Below, in pieces: positions 44,559 through 53,337 of a stretch of 63,945 nucleotides of DNA. The stretch spans positions 1-63,945 of the forward strand of contig JANNSU010000007.1 in NCBI GenBank assembly GCA_031394355.1, written 5' to 3'. Below the pieces are notes generated by a model. That model ran no database searches. It saw only the letters and a list, made by a program, of their open reading frames with translations, and was not told where the DNA came from. The position numbers and the translations under genes were made by a program. Origin of the DNA: JAEUMY01 sp031394355 (lineage in GTDB: Bacteria > Pseudomonadota > Gammaproteobacteria > Burkholderiales > Usitatibacteraceae). Numbering within the stretch: the first letter of the stretch is position 1; every line of letters begins with the position of its first letter.

Positions 44559-45100
44559 GCGAACGTGTCCGCGCTCGCGAGGGGCTTGCCCTCAATATCC
44601 TTCTTCGACAACACAGGCTCGCCGACAAGCGGCCAGTCGATCTTCAGTACCGGGTCATTCCAGAGCAGGCTGCGTTCATGCTCGGGATACCAGTAGTCGG
44701 TGACCTTGTAGAGAAACTCAGCCGATTCGCTTGTCACCACGAATCCGTGTGCAAAGCCGGGTGGCACCCACAACATCCGCTTGTTCTCGGACGACAGCAG
44801 GACTGACATCTGCTCACCGAAGCGTGGCGAGCTGCGACGGATATCGACCACGACATCGAACACCTCGCCCGCCGTGCAGCGCACCAGCTTTCCTTGCGGA
44901 TGCTGGATCTGGTAGTGCAAACCGCGCAACACACCGCGTGCGGATTTCGAATGATTGTCCTGCACGAACTCGAGATCCAGCCCGGTCTTTTCCCGAAAGG
45001 CATTGCGGTTGAAGCTCTCGAAGAAGAAGCCACGTGCGTCGCCGAATACCTTCGGCTCGATCAGCAGCACTTCAGGCAGCGCCGTGGGCTTGATTTGCAT
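44555..45100 (-). CDS. rmlC: dTDP-4-dehydrorhamnose 3,5-epimerase RmlC
   Basis: A 181-residue cupin epimerase, third enzyme of dTDP-L-rhamnose synthesis. LIEPKVFGDARGFFFESFNR, FVQDNHSKSARGVLRGLHYQ with the catalytic histidine in the LRGLHYQ segment, VVVDIRRSSPRFGEQMSVLL, and PPGFAHGFVVTSESAEFLYK are the family motifs. Length is normal. Its start abuts the rmlA stop (1-bp overlap). Confidence 0.96.
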   Translation of the reverse strand: MQIKPTALPEVLLIEPKVFGDARGFFFESFNRNAFREKTGLDLEFVQDNHSKSARGVLRGLHYQIQHPQGKLVRCTAGEVFDVVVDIRRSSPRFGEQMSVLLSSENKRMLWVPPGFAHGFVVTSESAEFLYKVTDYWYPEHERSLLWNDPVLKIDWPLVGEPVLSKKDIEGKPLASADTFA

Positions 45101-46011
45101 CAGTACACCTTGTCCTTGAGCAGCCCCAGCAGATACTCGCCATACGTGCTCTTCGCGAGAGGCACCGCCAGCTTCTCCAGCTCGGCCGCATTGATGTAGC
45201 CCTTGCGAAAGGCAATCTCCTCGGGACAGGCGATTTTCAGCCCCTGGCGTTTCTCCAGCGTCGCGATGAAAGCCGACGCCTCCAGCAGCGATTCATGCGT
45301 GCCCGTATCCAGCCACGCCATGCCGCGCCCCATGAGCTCGACGTTCAGCTCACCATGATCCAGATACACGCGATTCAAGTCCGTGATTTCCAGCTCACCG
45401 CGCAGAGAGGGCTTCAACGCCTTGGCGCGCGCCACCACTTGCTGGTCGTAGAAATAAATGCCAGTCACCGCGTAGCGTGACTTCGGCGACTTCGGCTTTT
45501 CCTCCAGGCTGATCACCTTGCCCGCGGCATCGAACTCCGCCACGCCATAACGCTCCGGGTCGTGCACCGGATAGGCAAACACCGTGGCACCGGCTGCGTG
45601 CGCGCCAGCGCGTTCGAGTTGCGGCTGCAGATCGTGGCCATAGAAAATATTGTCGCCAAGAATGAGCGTCGAAGGTGAATCGCCGACGAACTTCTCGCCG
45701 ATGATGAACGCCTGCGCCAAGCCGTCCGGGGACGGTTGCACTGCATACGAGAGATTCAGCCCCCAGCGCGCGCCGTCACCCAGCAATTGTTCGAATCGCG
45801 GCGTGTCCTGTGGCGTGGAGATGATGAGGATGTCGCGAATCCCCGCCAGCATCAGCGTGGAGAGTGGGTAATAGATCATCGGCTTGTCGTAGATCGGCAG
45901 AAGCTGCTTGGAGACGACCTGCGTCACCGGATGCAGGCGCGTACCGGAGCCGCCCGCGAGGATGATGCCTTTTCTCTGGTGATGGGTGATGGGTGATGGG
46001 TGATGGGTCAT
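45100..46011 (-). CDS. rmlA: glucose-1-phosphate thymidylyltransferase RmlA
   Basis: A 303-residue nucleotidyltransferase making dTDP-glucose, the first committed step to dTDP-rhamnose. KGIILAGGSGTRLHPVTQ is the nucleotide-binding motif. SKQLLPIYDKPMIYYPLSTL, LILGDNIFYGHDLQ, YAVTGIYFYDQQVV and GRGMAWLDTGTHESLLEAS follow. The only plausible start (ATG at 46011) is followed by four 7-bp repeats that encode H-H-P-S-P-I-T-H-H before the conserved core, and is preceded by seven copies of a related 7-mer. Gain or loss of one unit inside the gene would shift the frame, so expression could be phase-variable. Confidence 0.92.
   Translation of the reverse strand: MTHHPSPITHHQRKGIILAGGSGTRLHPVTQVVSKQLLPIYDKPMIYYPLSTLMLAGIRDILIISTPQDTPRFEQLLGDGARWGLNLSYAVQPSPDGLAQAFIIGEKFVGDSPSTLILGDNIFYGHDLQPQLERAGAHAAGATVFAYPVHDPERYGVAEFDAAGKVISLEEKPKSPKSRYAVTGIYFYDQQVVARAKALKPSLRGELEITDLNRVYLDHGELNVELMGRGMAWLDTGTHESLLEASAFIATLEKRQGLKIACPEEIAFRKGYINAAELEKLAVPLAKSTYGEYLLGLLKDKVY
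45979..46008. repeat. heptanucleotide array inside the rmlA 5' end
   Basis: Four tandem copies of GGTGATG plus two bases, within codons 2-11 of rmlA. Seven is not a multiple of three, so slippage changes the frame. Confidence 0.93.
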
Positions 46012-46016
46012 TTGTC

Positions 46017-46069
46017 GGGCGATGGGCGATGGGCGATGGGCGATGGGCGATGGGCGATGGGCGATGGGC
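46017..46069. repeat. heptanucleotide array upstream of rmlA
   Basis: Seven tandem copies of GGGCGAT plus four bases, ending 5 bp upstream of the rmlA start codon, where a ribosome site would normally be. A related but different unit from the intragenic array. Confidence 0.93.
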
Positions 46070-46076
46070 AGCGAGT

Positions 46077-46481
46077 CTAGCCTGATACGCTGCGGTGCAG
46101 TCCTGTGACAAGCTTTGAGACCCGATCCAGGCAATGGAACAAGTCGACTTCCGCTTCAATGAAGTCCAATTCTTGCGCAATCAACAGTTGGGTCTCAAGT
46201 TCACTGATGGAACCTCGTGCAACATTCAGAAAATAGGCGAATTCGCGTGCGCCGCTTCTGGCGGCACCCTCGGCGATATTGGAGGGAATCGAAATCGCCG
46301 AGCGGCGCAGTTGGGCAGTCAGGCCGTACTGTTCAGCTTGAGGAAACTTGCTGGTGACCAGATATACCAGGCGCACCAATTTCATGGCCTCAGTCCATGC
46401 ATCCAAACGATAGTGCGGGCGTCCCTGTTCAAGGGCACCGCCACTTTCCTCAACCTCGTTTGGTTGATACTCCCCACTCAT
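46077..46481 (-). CDS. four-helix-bundle (S23/IVS-type) protein
   Basis: A 134-residue helical protein of the four-helix-bundle family first seen in 23S rRNA intervening sequences (TIGR02436). YRLDAWTEAMKLVRLVYLVT, FPQAEQYGLTAQLRRSAISI and PSNIAEGAARSGAREFAYFL are the family signature, followed by LETQLLIAQELDF. These genes are found both in rRNA insertions and singly among cell-envelope genes; the biochemical role is not established. It is inserted between rmlB and rmlA on the same strand, 7 bp after rmlB. Confidence 0.88.
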   Translation of the reverse strand: MSGEYQPNEVEESGGALEQGRPHYRLDAWTEAMKLVRLVYLVTSKFPQAEQYGLTAQLRRSAISIPSNIAEGAARSGAREFAYFLNVARGSISELETQLLIAQELDFIEAEVDLFHCLDRVSKLVTGLHRSVSG

Positions 46482-46487
46482 CGCCGA

Positions 46488-47567
46488 TTACCCATTGCCC
46501 TTCACCCTTCGCCCATCACCGTAATTCTTGTCCAGCCATTGCGAATATTCGCCACTGGTGACGCCGCGTACCCAATCGTCATTCGAGAGATACCACTCCA
46601 CCGTCTTCCGGATACCTGAGGCGAAGGTCTCGGCGGGCCGCCAGTCGATATCGCGTTCGATTTTGGCGGGGTCGATGGCATAGCGACGGTCGTGCCCGGG
46701 ACGGTCCTTGACGTAGGTGATGAGCGAAGCGTACTTGTGCGCCGCAGGTTTCAGTTCGTCGAGGATGCTGCAAATCGTGTGCACCACGTCGAGATTGGTC
46801 ATCTCGTTCTTGCCGCCCACGTTGTAGGTCTCGCCCACGCGACCCTTGGTCAGCACCGCCCGGATGGCCGAGCAGTGGTCACGCACGTAGAGCCAGTCGC
46901 GCACGTTTTTTCCATCGCCGTAGATGGGCAAGGCCTTGCCCGTCACCGCGTTGTGGATCATGAGCGGGATAAGCTTTTCGGGGAATTGATACGGGCCGTA
47001 ATTGTTGGAGCAATTCGTGGTCAGCACCGGCAGGCCGAACGTGTGATGCCATGCGCGCACGAAGTGGTCGGACGCCGCCTTGCTCGCCGAGTACGGGCTG
47101 TTGGGTTCGAAGGCCTTCGTTTCGGCGAATGCGGGATCATCGGCTTCCAGCGAGCCATACACCTCATCGGTGGACACGTGCAGGAAGCGGAAGGCTGACT
47201 TCTCTGCTTCGGGGAGTTCCAGCCAGTAGCCGCGCGTTGCTTCCAGCAAATTGAATGTGCCCACCACATTGGTCTGCACGAACTCACCCGGCCCGTGGAT
47301 GGAGCGATCGACGTGGCTCTCTGCCGCGAAATTGATGACAGCGCGCGGCGTCTCCTCTGCGAATATTCGCGATACCAACTCACGGTCGCCGATATCGGCT
47401 TTCACGAAGCGATAGCGCGGATCATCTGCCACGCTGGCCAGCGACTGCAGATTCCCCGCGTAGGTGAGCTTGTCGAGATTGACCACGCGCTCCTGCGATT
47501 CCGCCAGCCAATCGTGGATGAAGTTCGCACCGATGAAACCGGCGCCGCCCGTTACAAGGATCGTCAT
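46488..47567 (-). CDS. rmlB: dTDP-glucose 4,6-dehydratase RmlB
   Basis: A 359-residue SDR dehydratase, second step to dTDP-rhamnose. ILVTGGAGFIGANFIHDWLA binds NAD; FAAESHVDRSIHGPGEF, HVSTDEVYGSLE, YSASKAASDHFVRAWHHTF (catalytic Y-x3-K), SNNYGPYQFPEKLIPLMI and RPGHDRRYAIDPAKIE are family hallmarks. The C-terminus (DGRRVKGNG) runs into low-complexity sequence (CCCATTGCCCTTCACCC) also found at 40-66. Overlaps the WaaE-like gene by 4 bp (ATGA). Two iterated palindromes (46541, 47359). Confidence 0.95.
   Translation of the reverse strand: MTILVTGGAGFIGANFIHDWLAESQERVVNLDKLTYAGNLQSLASVADDPRYRFVKADIGDRELVSRIFAEETPRAVINFAAESHVDRSIHGPGEFVQTNVVGTFNLLEATRGYWLELPEAEKSAFRFLHVSTDEVYGSLEADDPAFAETKAFEPNSPYSASKAASDHFVRAWHHTFGLPVLTTNCSNNYGPYQFPEKLIPLMIHNAVTGKALPIYGDGKNVRDWLYVRDHCSAIRAVLTKGRVGETYNVGGKNEMTNLDVVHTICSILDELKPAAHKYASLITYVKDRPGHDRRYAIDPAKIERDIDWRPAETFASGIRKTVEWYLSNDDWVRGVTSGEYSQWLDKNYGDGRRVKGNG
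46541..46552. repeat. 12-bp iterated palindrome, copy 18
   Basis: Exact copy near the 3' end of rmlB, read in the third frame (G-E-Y-S-Q) on the minus strand. Confidence 0.95.
47359..47370. repeat. 12-bp iterated palindrome, copy 19
   Basis: Exact copy inside rmlB, read as R-I-F-A on the minus strand. Confidence 0.95.
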
Positions 47568-48364
47568 GATGAGCTCTTCTGTTCACTGACCGACAGCTCG
47601 ATCAGCTTTGCGTACTTGGAAAATGCAGCGAAGCAGCCGATGGCGACGTGGGCAAAGCCCGGCCCACCATCGAGGAAGCCCAACCGCAGGAAATAGAATT
47701 TGATGAAACGGGCCAGCGGCGAGAAAAGCAAGCGGCAATAGCCCGCCCGCACACCCTGACTGTAAAGCGCCTCGGCGTGCAGGGACGAGTAGCGGTTCTG
47801 CTTGGCCAAATAGGTGGTCACATCCTCTGCAGAATCGTGGAGCAGGTCGCCCTTCAGTGTGCCGACGTCCACGGTGGTCATCACCGTCTCATGCACATCA
47901 TCGTTGCTCCAGCTCGCATGGGCACGATGGAACAGACGCAAGCTCCAGTCGGGATAGCCTTCGCCGTGCTTCAGCCAGCGGCCGAGGAAGCGGTTTCGCC
48001 TCGGCATGCGCCAGGCAAAATGATCGGCCCGTGCCAGCGCAGTGCGAATGGCAGCTTCCAGTTCCGGCGTCACCCGTTCGTCCACATCAAGACACAGCAC
48101 CCAGTCGTGCTTTGCCTGCTGCACCGCGAACTGCTTCTGTCGGCCAAAGCCCAGCCACTCCTTTTCAATCACTCGTGCACCCGCCACGTCGGCGACGGCC
48201 CGTGTTTCATCCGCGCTGCCGGAGTCGACGACGAGCACTTCATCGGCAAAGCGTACGCTCGCGAGGCAGGCATCTATCTGCTTCGCGGCATTGAGCGCAA
48301 TGATGACGACGGAAATGGGGACTTTGGCGGGTTGGCTGGCCATGATGGGCGGCGAACGGGGCAT
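47564..48364 (-). CDS. glycosyltransferase family 2, WaaE/KdtX-like
   Basis: A 266-residue GT-A enzyme: ISVVIIALNAAKQIDACLAS, then DEVLVVDSGSADETRAVADV, KEWLGFGRQKQFAVQQAKHD and CLDVDERVTPEL (the metal-binding D-x-D region) match WaaE/KdtX-type LPS core glucosyltransferases. The C-terminal part has GRWLKHGEGYPDWSLRLFHR and ends in hydrophobic helices. Starts possible at 48364 or 48343 (shorter by 7 residues). First gene of the rml operon and divergent from waaC, so core and rhamnose synthesis are probably expressed together. Confidence 0.87.
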   Translation of the reverse strand: MPRSPPIMASQPAKVPISVVIIALNAAKQIDACLASVRFADEVLVVDSGSADETRAVADVAGARVIEKEWLGFGRQKQFAVQQAKHDWVLCLDVDERVTPELEAAIRTALARADHFAWRMPRRNRFLGRWLKHGEGYPDWSLRLFHRAHASWSNDDVHETVMTTVDVGTLKGDLLHDSAEDVTTYLAKQNRYSSLHAEALYSQGVRAGYCRLLFSPLARFIKFYFLRLGFLDGGPGFAHVAIGCFAAFSKYAKLIELSVSEQKSSS

Positions 48365-48474
48365 GAGGAAGCTTGACCGGGAGCACTATTCTAGAGGGAA
48401 GTGACCATCCAGGCTGTCTCCGCGTCGAGACAGCCCGCCGCCTCGCTTGCGGCTCTGCCCTTACAATGCCCGCC

Positions 48475-49461
48475 ATGGCAGCCGACCTTCGCATTCTGCT
48501 GGTGAAGACTTCGTCAATGGGCGATGTGATCCACAACCTGCCGGTTGCGACCGACATTCATCGTGCCCTCCCCTCCGCGACCATCGACTGGGTCTGCGAG
48601 CCGCCCTACGCGCCCGTCGTGGCGCTGCATCAGGCGGTAAACCGGGTCTTCCCGATGCCCCTTCGCGCGCTGAAGCAGCGTTGGTATTCAGCCGCAGCCT
48701 GGCGCGAGTTCCGCACCCATCGCAAGGAGTTAGGCAAGCAGGCCTACGACCTCATCATCGACACTCAGGGATTGGTGAAAAGCGCCTGGATTGCCGGCTT
48801 TGCGGCCGGTCTCCGCGCAGGGTACGACGCTGAAAGTGCACGTGAACCTCTCGCCTCGCGCAACTACCAGCATCATCACGCCGTGAGCCCGGCGTTGCAC
48901 GCGGTCGTGCGAAATCGGGCACTGGCCGCCGCTGCACTGGGCTACACGGTAGAGGGCCTGGCAGACTATGGCCTGGAACCGCAACGCTTTCAGCCTTGGC
49001 CTGATCTTGCGCGGCCCTATGCAGTCTTCCTGCATGCGACCAGTCGCGCTGACAAGATGTGGCCCACCGAGAATTGGATCGCGCTGGGTCGCTCACTGCA
49101 GTCGAAAGGCATGGGCATCGTGTTGCCATGGGGCTCGGCTGCGGAGCTTCTGGAAAGCGAGCGCATTGCATCGGCACTGCACCGCGAGGGTAGCGCCCGC
49201 GCGTGGGTGCCGCCGACCCTGCCGCTGACTTCAGTGGCCGATGTGCTCGCGTTCAGCCAGCTCGTGGTGGGCGTGGATACCGGCCTCGCGCATCTGGCCG
49301 TGGCCATGAATCGGCCGACGGTCGGACTCTACTGCGCGACCGACCCCGGTCTCACCGGGCTCTTCGGCGACGAGCGCGCGATAAACCTGGGTGGCATTGA
49401 CGATGCGCCCACGGTGGAGGACGTATCGGAGGCGCTGGAGACATTGGGCGTGGCAGGCTGA
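48475..49461 (+). CDS. waaC: LPS heptosyltransferase I WaaC
   Basis: A 328-residue GT9 enzyme adding the first heptose to Kdo2-lipid A. The N-terminal ILLVKTSSMGDVIHNLPVAT is diagnostic for WaaC. DLIIDTQGLVKSAWIAGFAA, YAVFLHATSRADKMWPTENW and VVGVDTGLAHLAVAMNRPTV (donor site), then GLYCATDPGLTGLFG, complete the match. I use the ATG at 48475; one at 48466 is also possible. The stop overlaps the waaA start (TGATG region), coupling the two core enzymes. Confidence 0.94.
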   Translation: MAADLRILLVKTSSMGDVIHNLPVATDIHRALPSATIDWVCEPPYAPVVALHQAVNRVFPMPLRALKQRWYSAAAWREFRTHRKELGKQAYDLIIDTQGLVKSAWIAGFAAGLRAGYDAESAREPLASRNYQHHHAVSPALHAVVRNRALAAAALGYTVEGLADYGLEPQRFQPWPDLARPYAVFLHATSRADKMWPTENWIALGRSLQSKGMGIVLPWGSAAELLESERIASALHREGSARAWVPPTLPLTSVADVLAFSQLVVGVDTGLAHLAVAMNRPTVGLYCATDPGLTGLFGDERAINLGGIDDAPTVEDVSEALETLGVAG

Positions 49462-50732
49462 TGCAGCGCCTGGTCTATCAACTCCTGCTCCTGCTGGCCC
49501 TGCCGCTCATTCCCTTGAGGCTGCTGTGGCGCGGCATGAAGCAGCCGGGCTATTTGCAACATGTCGGCGAACGTTTTGGCTGGTACGGTCCTGCCCCTGC
49601 GGCGCGTCGCCCGGTCATCTGGGTACACGCCGTGTCCGTGGGCGAAGTACGCGGCGCGCAACCGATGATCGCGGCCCTGAAAACAGCGCATCCTGATCAT
49701 GCCTTTCTCATTACCGTGATGACACCTACCGGACGCGAAGCTGCGCTGTCCCTGCTGGGGGAGGAGGCCCGGGTTGTCTATCTGCCCTATGACTACGCCG
49801 CCACCGTCGCGCGCTTCCTCGACCACTTCCGCCCGCGACTTGGCCTCATCATGGAGACCGAGCTCTGGCCCAATCTGCTGGCCGAGTGCTCGCATCGCCG
49901 CCTGCCTGTCGCGCTGGTCAATGCCCGGCTGTCGGAAAAGTCCGCTCGCGGCTATGCCCGTTTCGCAGCGATATCCGCACAGGCGCTGGGCTCGCTAAGC
50001 CTCGTGTGCGCGCAATCCCGGGCCGATGCTGATCGCCTGCTTTCGCTGGGTGCATCGCGCGTGGACGTGACCGGCAATCTCAAATACGACACACCGATCG
50101 ACCCGGCCGGCATGACGTTGGGACAACGCTTTCGAGCGTCCATGCCGATGGATCGCAAGGTGGTGATGCTGGCCAGCTCGCGCGAGGGGGAAGAAGCCCT
50201 GGTTCTGGACGCGTGGCAGGCACTGCCTGCGAATATTCGCACTGCACATCTCCTGGTTATCGTGCCACGTCACCCCCAGCGCTTCGATGATGTGGCAGCG
50301 CTGGTCCTGGCACGTGCCTTCAGGCTGGGACGTCGATCGCTGTCTGATCCCATCGACTGTGACGTCTGGCTGGGTGACAGCATGGGCGAGATGGCGGCGT
50401 ATTACGCGCTGGCCGACATCGTCATCATGGGCGGCAGTCTGCTCGACTTCGGCTCGCAGAATCTCATCGAGCCCTGCGCCCAGGGCCGGCCGGTGGTCCT
50501 CGGGCCCAGCATTTTCAATTTCCAGGAGGCAGCGAGCCTTGCAGTGCGCGATGGGGCGGCAAAGCAGGTCGCTACCGGGTCACAGACTGTAGCCTGCGCT
50601 ATCGACTGGCTGGCGCATCCGGACGACATGCAAAAGGCTGCCGAGGCAGCCCTTCGATTCACCGCCGCGCATCGCGGCGCGACCGCACGAACACTTGATG
50701 CGATCCGGCCCATGCTGGCCGGTGGTGCGTGA
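49461..50732 (+). CDS. waaA: Kdo transferase WaaA
   Basis: A 423-residue GT30 enzyme transferring Kdo to lipid A precursor at the inner membrane. N-terminal membrane anchor (QLLLLLALPLIPLRLLWRGM), then RPVIWVHAVSVGEVRGAQPM, the LIMETELWPNLLAECS segment with the conserved glutamate, LVNARLSEKSARGYAR, and the C-terminal VIMGGSLLDFGSQNLIEPCA and LGPSIFNFQEAASLAVRDGA. Length is normal. Converges on tolC with a gap of 17 bp. One iterated palindrome at 50229. Confidence 0.96.
   Translation: MQRLVYQLLLLLALPLIPLRLLWRGMKQPGYLQHVGERFGWYGPAPAARRPVIWVHAVSVGEVRGAQPMIAALKTAHPDHAFLITVMTPTGREAALSLLGEEARVVYLPYDYAATVARFLDHFRPRLGLIMETELWPNLLAECSHRRLPVALVNARLSEKSARGYARFAAISAQALGSLSLVCAQSRADADRLLSLGASRVDVTGNLKYDTPIDPAGMTLGQRFRASMPMDRKVVMLASSREGEEALVLDAWQALPANIRTAHLLVIVPRHPQRFDDVAALVLARAFRLGRRSLSDPIDCDVWLGDSMGEMAAYYALADIVIMGGSLLDFGSQNLIEPCAQGRPVVLGPSIFNFQEAASLAVRDGAAKQVATGSQTVACAIDWLAHPDDMQKAAEAALRFTAAHRGATARTLDAIRPMLAGGA
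50229..50240. repeat. 12-bp iterated palindrome, copy 20
   Basis: Exact copy inside waaA, read as A-N-I-R. Confidence 0.95.
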
Positions 50733-50749
50733 CGACGGTTGGCGATGCC

Positions 50750-52069
50750 CTATTTTGCCAGCAGGCGATTCACTTCTGCCAAGTCCTCTTCCGCCAGCCG
50801 ACCTGTCGCAGACTTGAGCCGCAGTTGCGACAGGATGGTGTTGTAACGCGCCTGCTGCAGGTCGCGACGGGCCTGAAACAACTGCTGCTGGGCATTCAGC
50901 ACATCAACACCGGTGCGCACGCCAACTTCACGGCCGAGGATTGTTGAATCCAGCGAGGATTGGTTGGACACCTGCGCCGCCTCGAATGCCTTCACCTGGG
51001 CGGCACCGTTGGTGACGCCGAGGAATGACTGGCGCACCGATTGCGCCACCGAACGTCGGGTACGCTCCAGATCCTGCTCGGCACGTTCCTTGTTGGAAAT
51101 GGCCTCCCGCACGCGCGATTGCGTGGCACCGCCAGAATAGAGCGGAATGGTCAGCACGAGGCCGATGGCCGTCTGTTCCTTCGTCGACAGCGACGACGCG
51201 GTATTGGGCGAGTTGAAATAGGAGCCGGTCAGGTCCACCGTGGGCAGGTGGCCGGCACGCGTGCGGTCCACTTCCTTGGCAGCGATGTCGAATGCGGCTC
51301 GCAGTTGGGCAATGCTGAGACTGTCCTTTTCGGCTACGGCGACCCACTGTTCCATGTCTGGTGGTGTGGGCAGGGGCAGGGACACCTGATCCTTCAGCGG
51401 CGAGAGGCTTGGCGCCACCTTGCCGATGAGCTGCTGCAGCGCACGCTGCTTGATCTCGAGATCGTTGCGGTCGGAAATTTCCTTGGCTGTTGCGAGGTCG
51501 AATTTGGCCTGCGCTTCAAAGGTATCGACAATGGTCGAGGTCCCGACTTCGAAGTTGCGCTTGGCCTGGGCAAGCTGCTCGCCAATGGCACGCAATTGGG
51601 CCTGAGACAGCATCACATTGTCCTGGGCCAGCAGGACATCGAAATAAGCCTGTGCCGTGCGCACGATCAGGTCCTGCAGCGCATCACGCACCTTGGCGTC
51701 ACCCGAGGTGACCTGCAGGGCAGCCTGGTCGATGGCGATCAGGTTCTGGGGCCGATAGATGGGTTGCGAGAGCGACAAGGTATAGCTGTTGGTGTCAGAC
51801 GTGATGGACGGCCCGGTCTCGAACTCGGATTTGGTGCGATCCGCCCGGCCGGTCAGCGTGGCGCTGGGCAGATAGCCTGCACGGGCCTGGGGGCTGCGTT
51901 CCTGGGTGGCCCGGAATTCGGCCCGTGATGCAGCATAGGTCGGATCATTGGACAGCGCGTCGCGATAGACGCCAAGCAGGTCGGCAGCGAAGAGCGGCTG
52001 GGCAGCAGTGAGGCCAAACGCGAGGGCGGCGCAGGCCAGGGCGGAAGTTTTGAGTCGGGGCAGGTTCAT
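50750..52069 (-). CDS. tolC: TolC-family outer membrane channel
   Basis: A 439-residue TolC-type outer membrane protein for type I secretion and efflux. Signal peptide (ACAALAFGLTAAQPLFAADL), then the TolC start LLGVYRDALSNDPTYAASRA, two repeats of helical and beta segments (YTLSLSQPIYRPQNLIAIDQ; GLVLTIPLYSGGATQSRVRE) and a C-terminal RTGVDVLNAQQQLFQARRDL. Downstream of rhodanese and pcm genes on the same strand but separated by 175 bp that may hold its own promoter. No pump components are encoded in the window. Confidence 0.94.
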   Translation of the reverse strand: MNLPRLKTSALACAALAFGLTAAQPLFAADLLGVYRDALSNDPTYAASRAEFRATQERSPQARAGYLPSATLTGRADRTKSEFETGPSITSDTNSYTLSLSQPIYRPQNLIAIDQAALQVTSGDAKVRDALQDLIVRTAQAYFDVLLAQDNVMLSQAQLRAIGEQLAQAKRNFEVGTSTIVDTFEAQAKFDLATAKEISDRNDLEIKQRALQQLIGKVAPSLSPLKDQVSLPLPTPPDMEQWVAVAEKDSLSIAQLRAAFDIAAKEVDRTRAGHLPTVDLTGSYFNSPNTASSLSTKEQTAIGLVLTIPLYSGGATQSRVREAISNKERAEQDLERTRRSVAQSVRQSFLGVTNGAAQVKAFEAAQVSNQSSLDSTILGREVGVRTGVDVLNAQQQLFQARRDLQQARYNTILSQLRLKSATGRLAEEDLAEVNRLLAK

Positions 52070-52244
52070 GGCTGGATTCTTTTTGGATGAATGTCTGAAT
52101 GCGGTATTTCAGGTTTGCGATCGGCTGCAACGGTTGTGGGCGCTACAATTTGGCAGGTTCGGTCAAGTGCGGCAGTGTGTCAATTTGGAGCATGAGAGTC
52201 GAATAGGACGCGACGGAATGCAGTTTCGGATGCACCAGAGCCGG

Positions 52245-52580
52245 TTAATAACGCGCCATTGACGGCTCCACCTCGTCAGCCCAGGCGGCTACCCCGCCCC
52301 GAAGATTCGCCACCTGCGGGAATCCGTTCCGGGACAGGAAATGCGTCACTTGCAGGCTGCGAACACCATGGTGGCAGATCACCACGGTCGGCATGTCCGG
52401 ATCCAGATCCGGCCAACGGCTGATGAGGTCACCCATTGGAATGGCCTCTGCACCATCGATCTGGCAAATGGCAACCTCCCAGGATTCGCGCACATCGAGC
52501 AGCATGGGTTTGGGGCGTGCTGCATCGTCCAGCCACGCCTTCAGCTCCCTGGGCGTGACTTGCAAAATCGGCACTGACAT
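52245..52580 (-). CDS. single-domain rhodanese-like protein
   Basis: A 111-residue single rhodanese domain. It starts with ILQVTPRELKAWLDDAARPK, has the family's LLDVRESWEVAICQIDGAEA and the active-site loop VVICHHGVRSLQVTHFL, whose cysteine carries the persulfide, then LRGGVAAWADEVEPSM. Likely sulfur carrier or thiosulfate:acceptor sulfurtransferase in the cytoplasm; the acceptor is unknown. Start and pcm stop overlap by one base. Confidence 0.92.
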   Translation of the reverse strand: MSVPILQVTPRELKAWLDDAARPKPMLLDVRESWEVAICQIDGAEAIPMGDLISRWPDLDPDMPTVVICHHGVRSLQVTHFLSRNGFPQVANLRGGVAAWADEVEPSMARY

Positions 52581-53242
52581 CAGAATGTGAAGCGCGGCGG
52601 CTCAAGGCAGTTCACCAGCGGTGCCAGCACGGTATCGAAAATCTCGGTGCGGGTCAGCGCGCCATCCTGATCCTTCTCGAACAGGCAGCCCACCATCACG
52701 GGCGCATCGCCCACCACCGCAAAGAGGCGGCCACCGGGCGCCAGCAGCTCCAGGAATCGGGGAGGCAGCACCGGGGTCGAACCGCCCAGCACGATCACGT
52801 CATACAAATCGTTGCCCACTACTTCAGTCTTCGCCTGCGCCGCGTCACCATGGCTCACGGTGACATTGTTGATCCCTTCGCGGGCCAGGCGTCCACGCGC
52901 CGCATTCGCCAGATCCGCATGACAATCGATGGTCGTGACATGCCGACTCTGTTTGGCCAGCAGTGCCGCCAGGTAGCCGCTGCCGGTGCCCACTTCCAGC
53001 ACCCGGTCAGTGGGCCGGGGCGACACTTCCTGCAGGATGCGCGCCTCAACCTTGGGCGTCATCATGTGTTGGCCATGGTCCAGCGGGATCTCGATGTCGG
53101 CGAAAGCCAGCGACTGATACGTCGCCGGGACAAAGCCCTCGCGCTTTACCTCGAAAAGCAGTGCCAGCACAGCCGGGTCCAGCACATCCCAGGTGCGTAT
53201 CTGCTGCTCAACCATGTTGAAGCGGGCTTGTTCGGTAATCAT
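52580..53242 (-). CDS. pcm: protein-L-isoaspartate O-methyltransferase
   Basis: A 220-residue SAM-dependent methyltransferase repairing isoaspartate. NMVEQQIRTWDVLDPAVLAL, PLDHGQHMMTPKVEARILQE and the SAM-binding DRVLEVGTGSGYLAALLAKQ followed by VTTIDCHADLANAARGRL identify the family. The C-terminal portion (DVIVLGGSTPVLPPRFLELL) is typical. Its neighbours (tetR upstream, rhodanese and tolC downstream) form an arrangement seen in related betaproteobacteria. Confidence 0.92.
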   Translation of the reverse strand: MITEQARFNMVEQQIRTWDVLDPAVLALLFEVKREGFVPATYQSLAFADIEIPLDHGQHMMTPKVEARILQEVSPRPTDRVLEVGTGSGYLAALLAKQSRHVTTIDCHADLANAARGRLAREGINNVTVSHGDAAQAKTEVVGNDLYDVIVLGGSTPVLPPRFLELLAPGGRLFAVVGDAPVMVGCLFEKDQDGALTRTEIFDTVLAPLVNCLEPPRFTF

Positions 53243-53337
53243 CGAGGGCGTTCCCGGAGAGGCAATTTAAAAAGGCGGCGTTGCAGAATAACAAATTCAG
53301 GCTTCGGCCGAGCGCAATCAGGTCAAAGCTTCCAGGG

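Noticed and set aside
45979..46069. Heptamer arrays considered as CRISPR or iteron origin
   Set aside because: Units are 7 bp without spacers and lie at a gene start; no replication gene is near.
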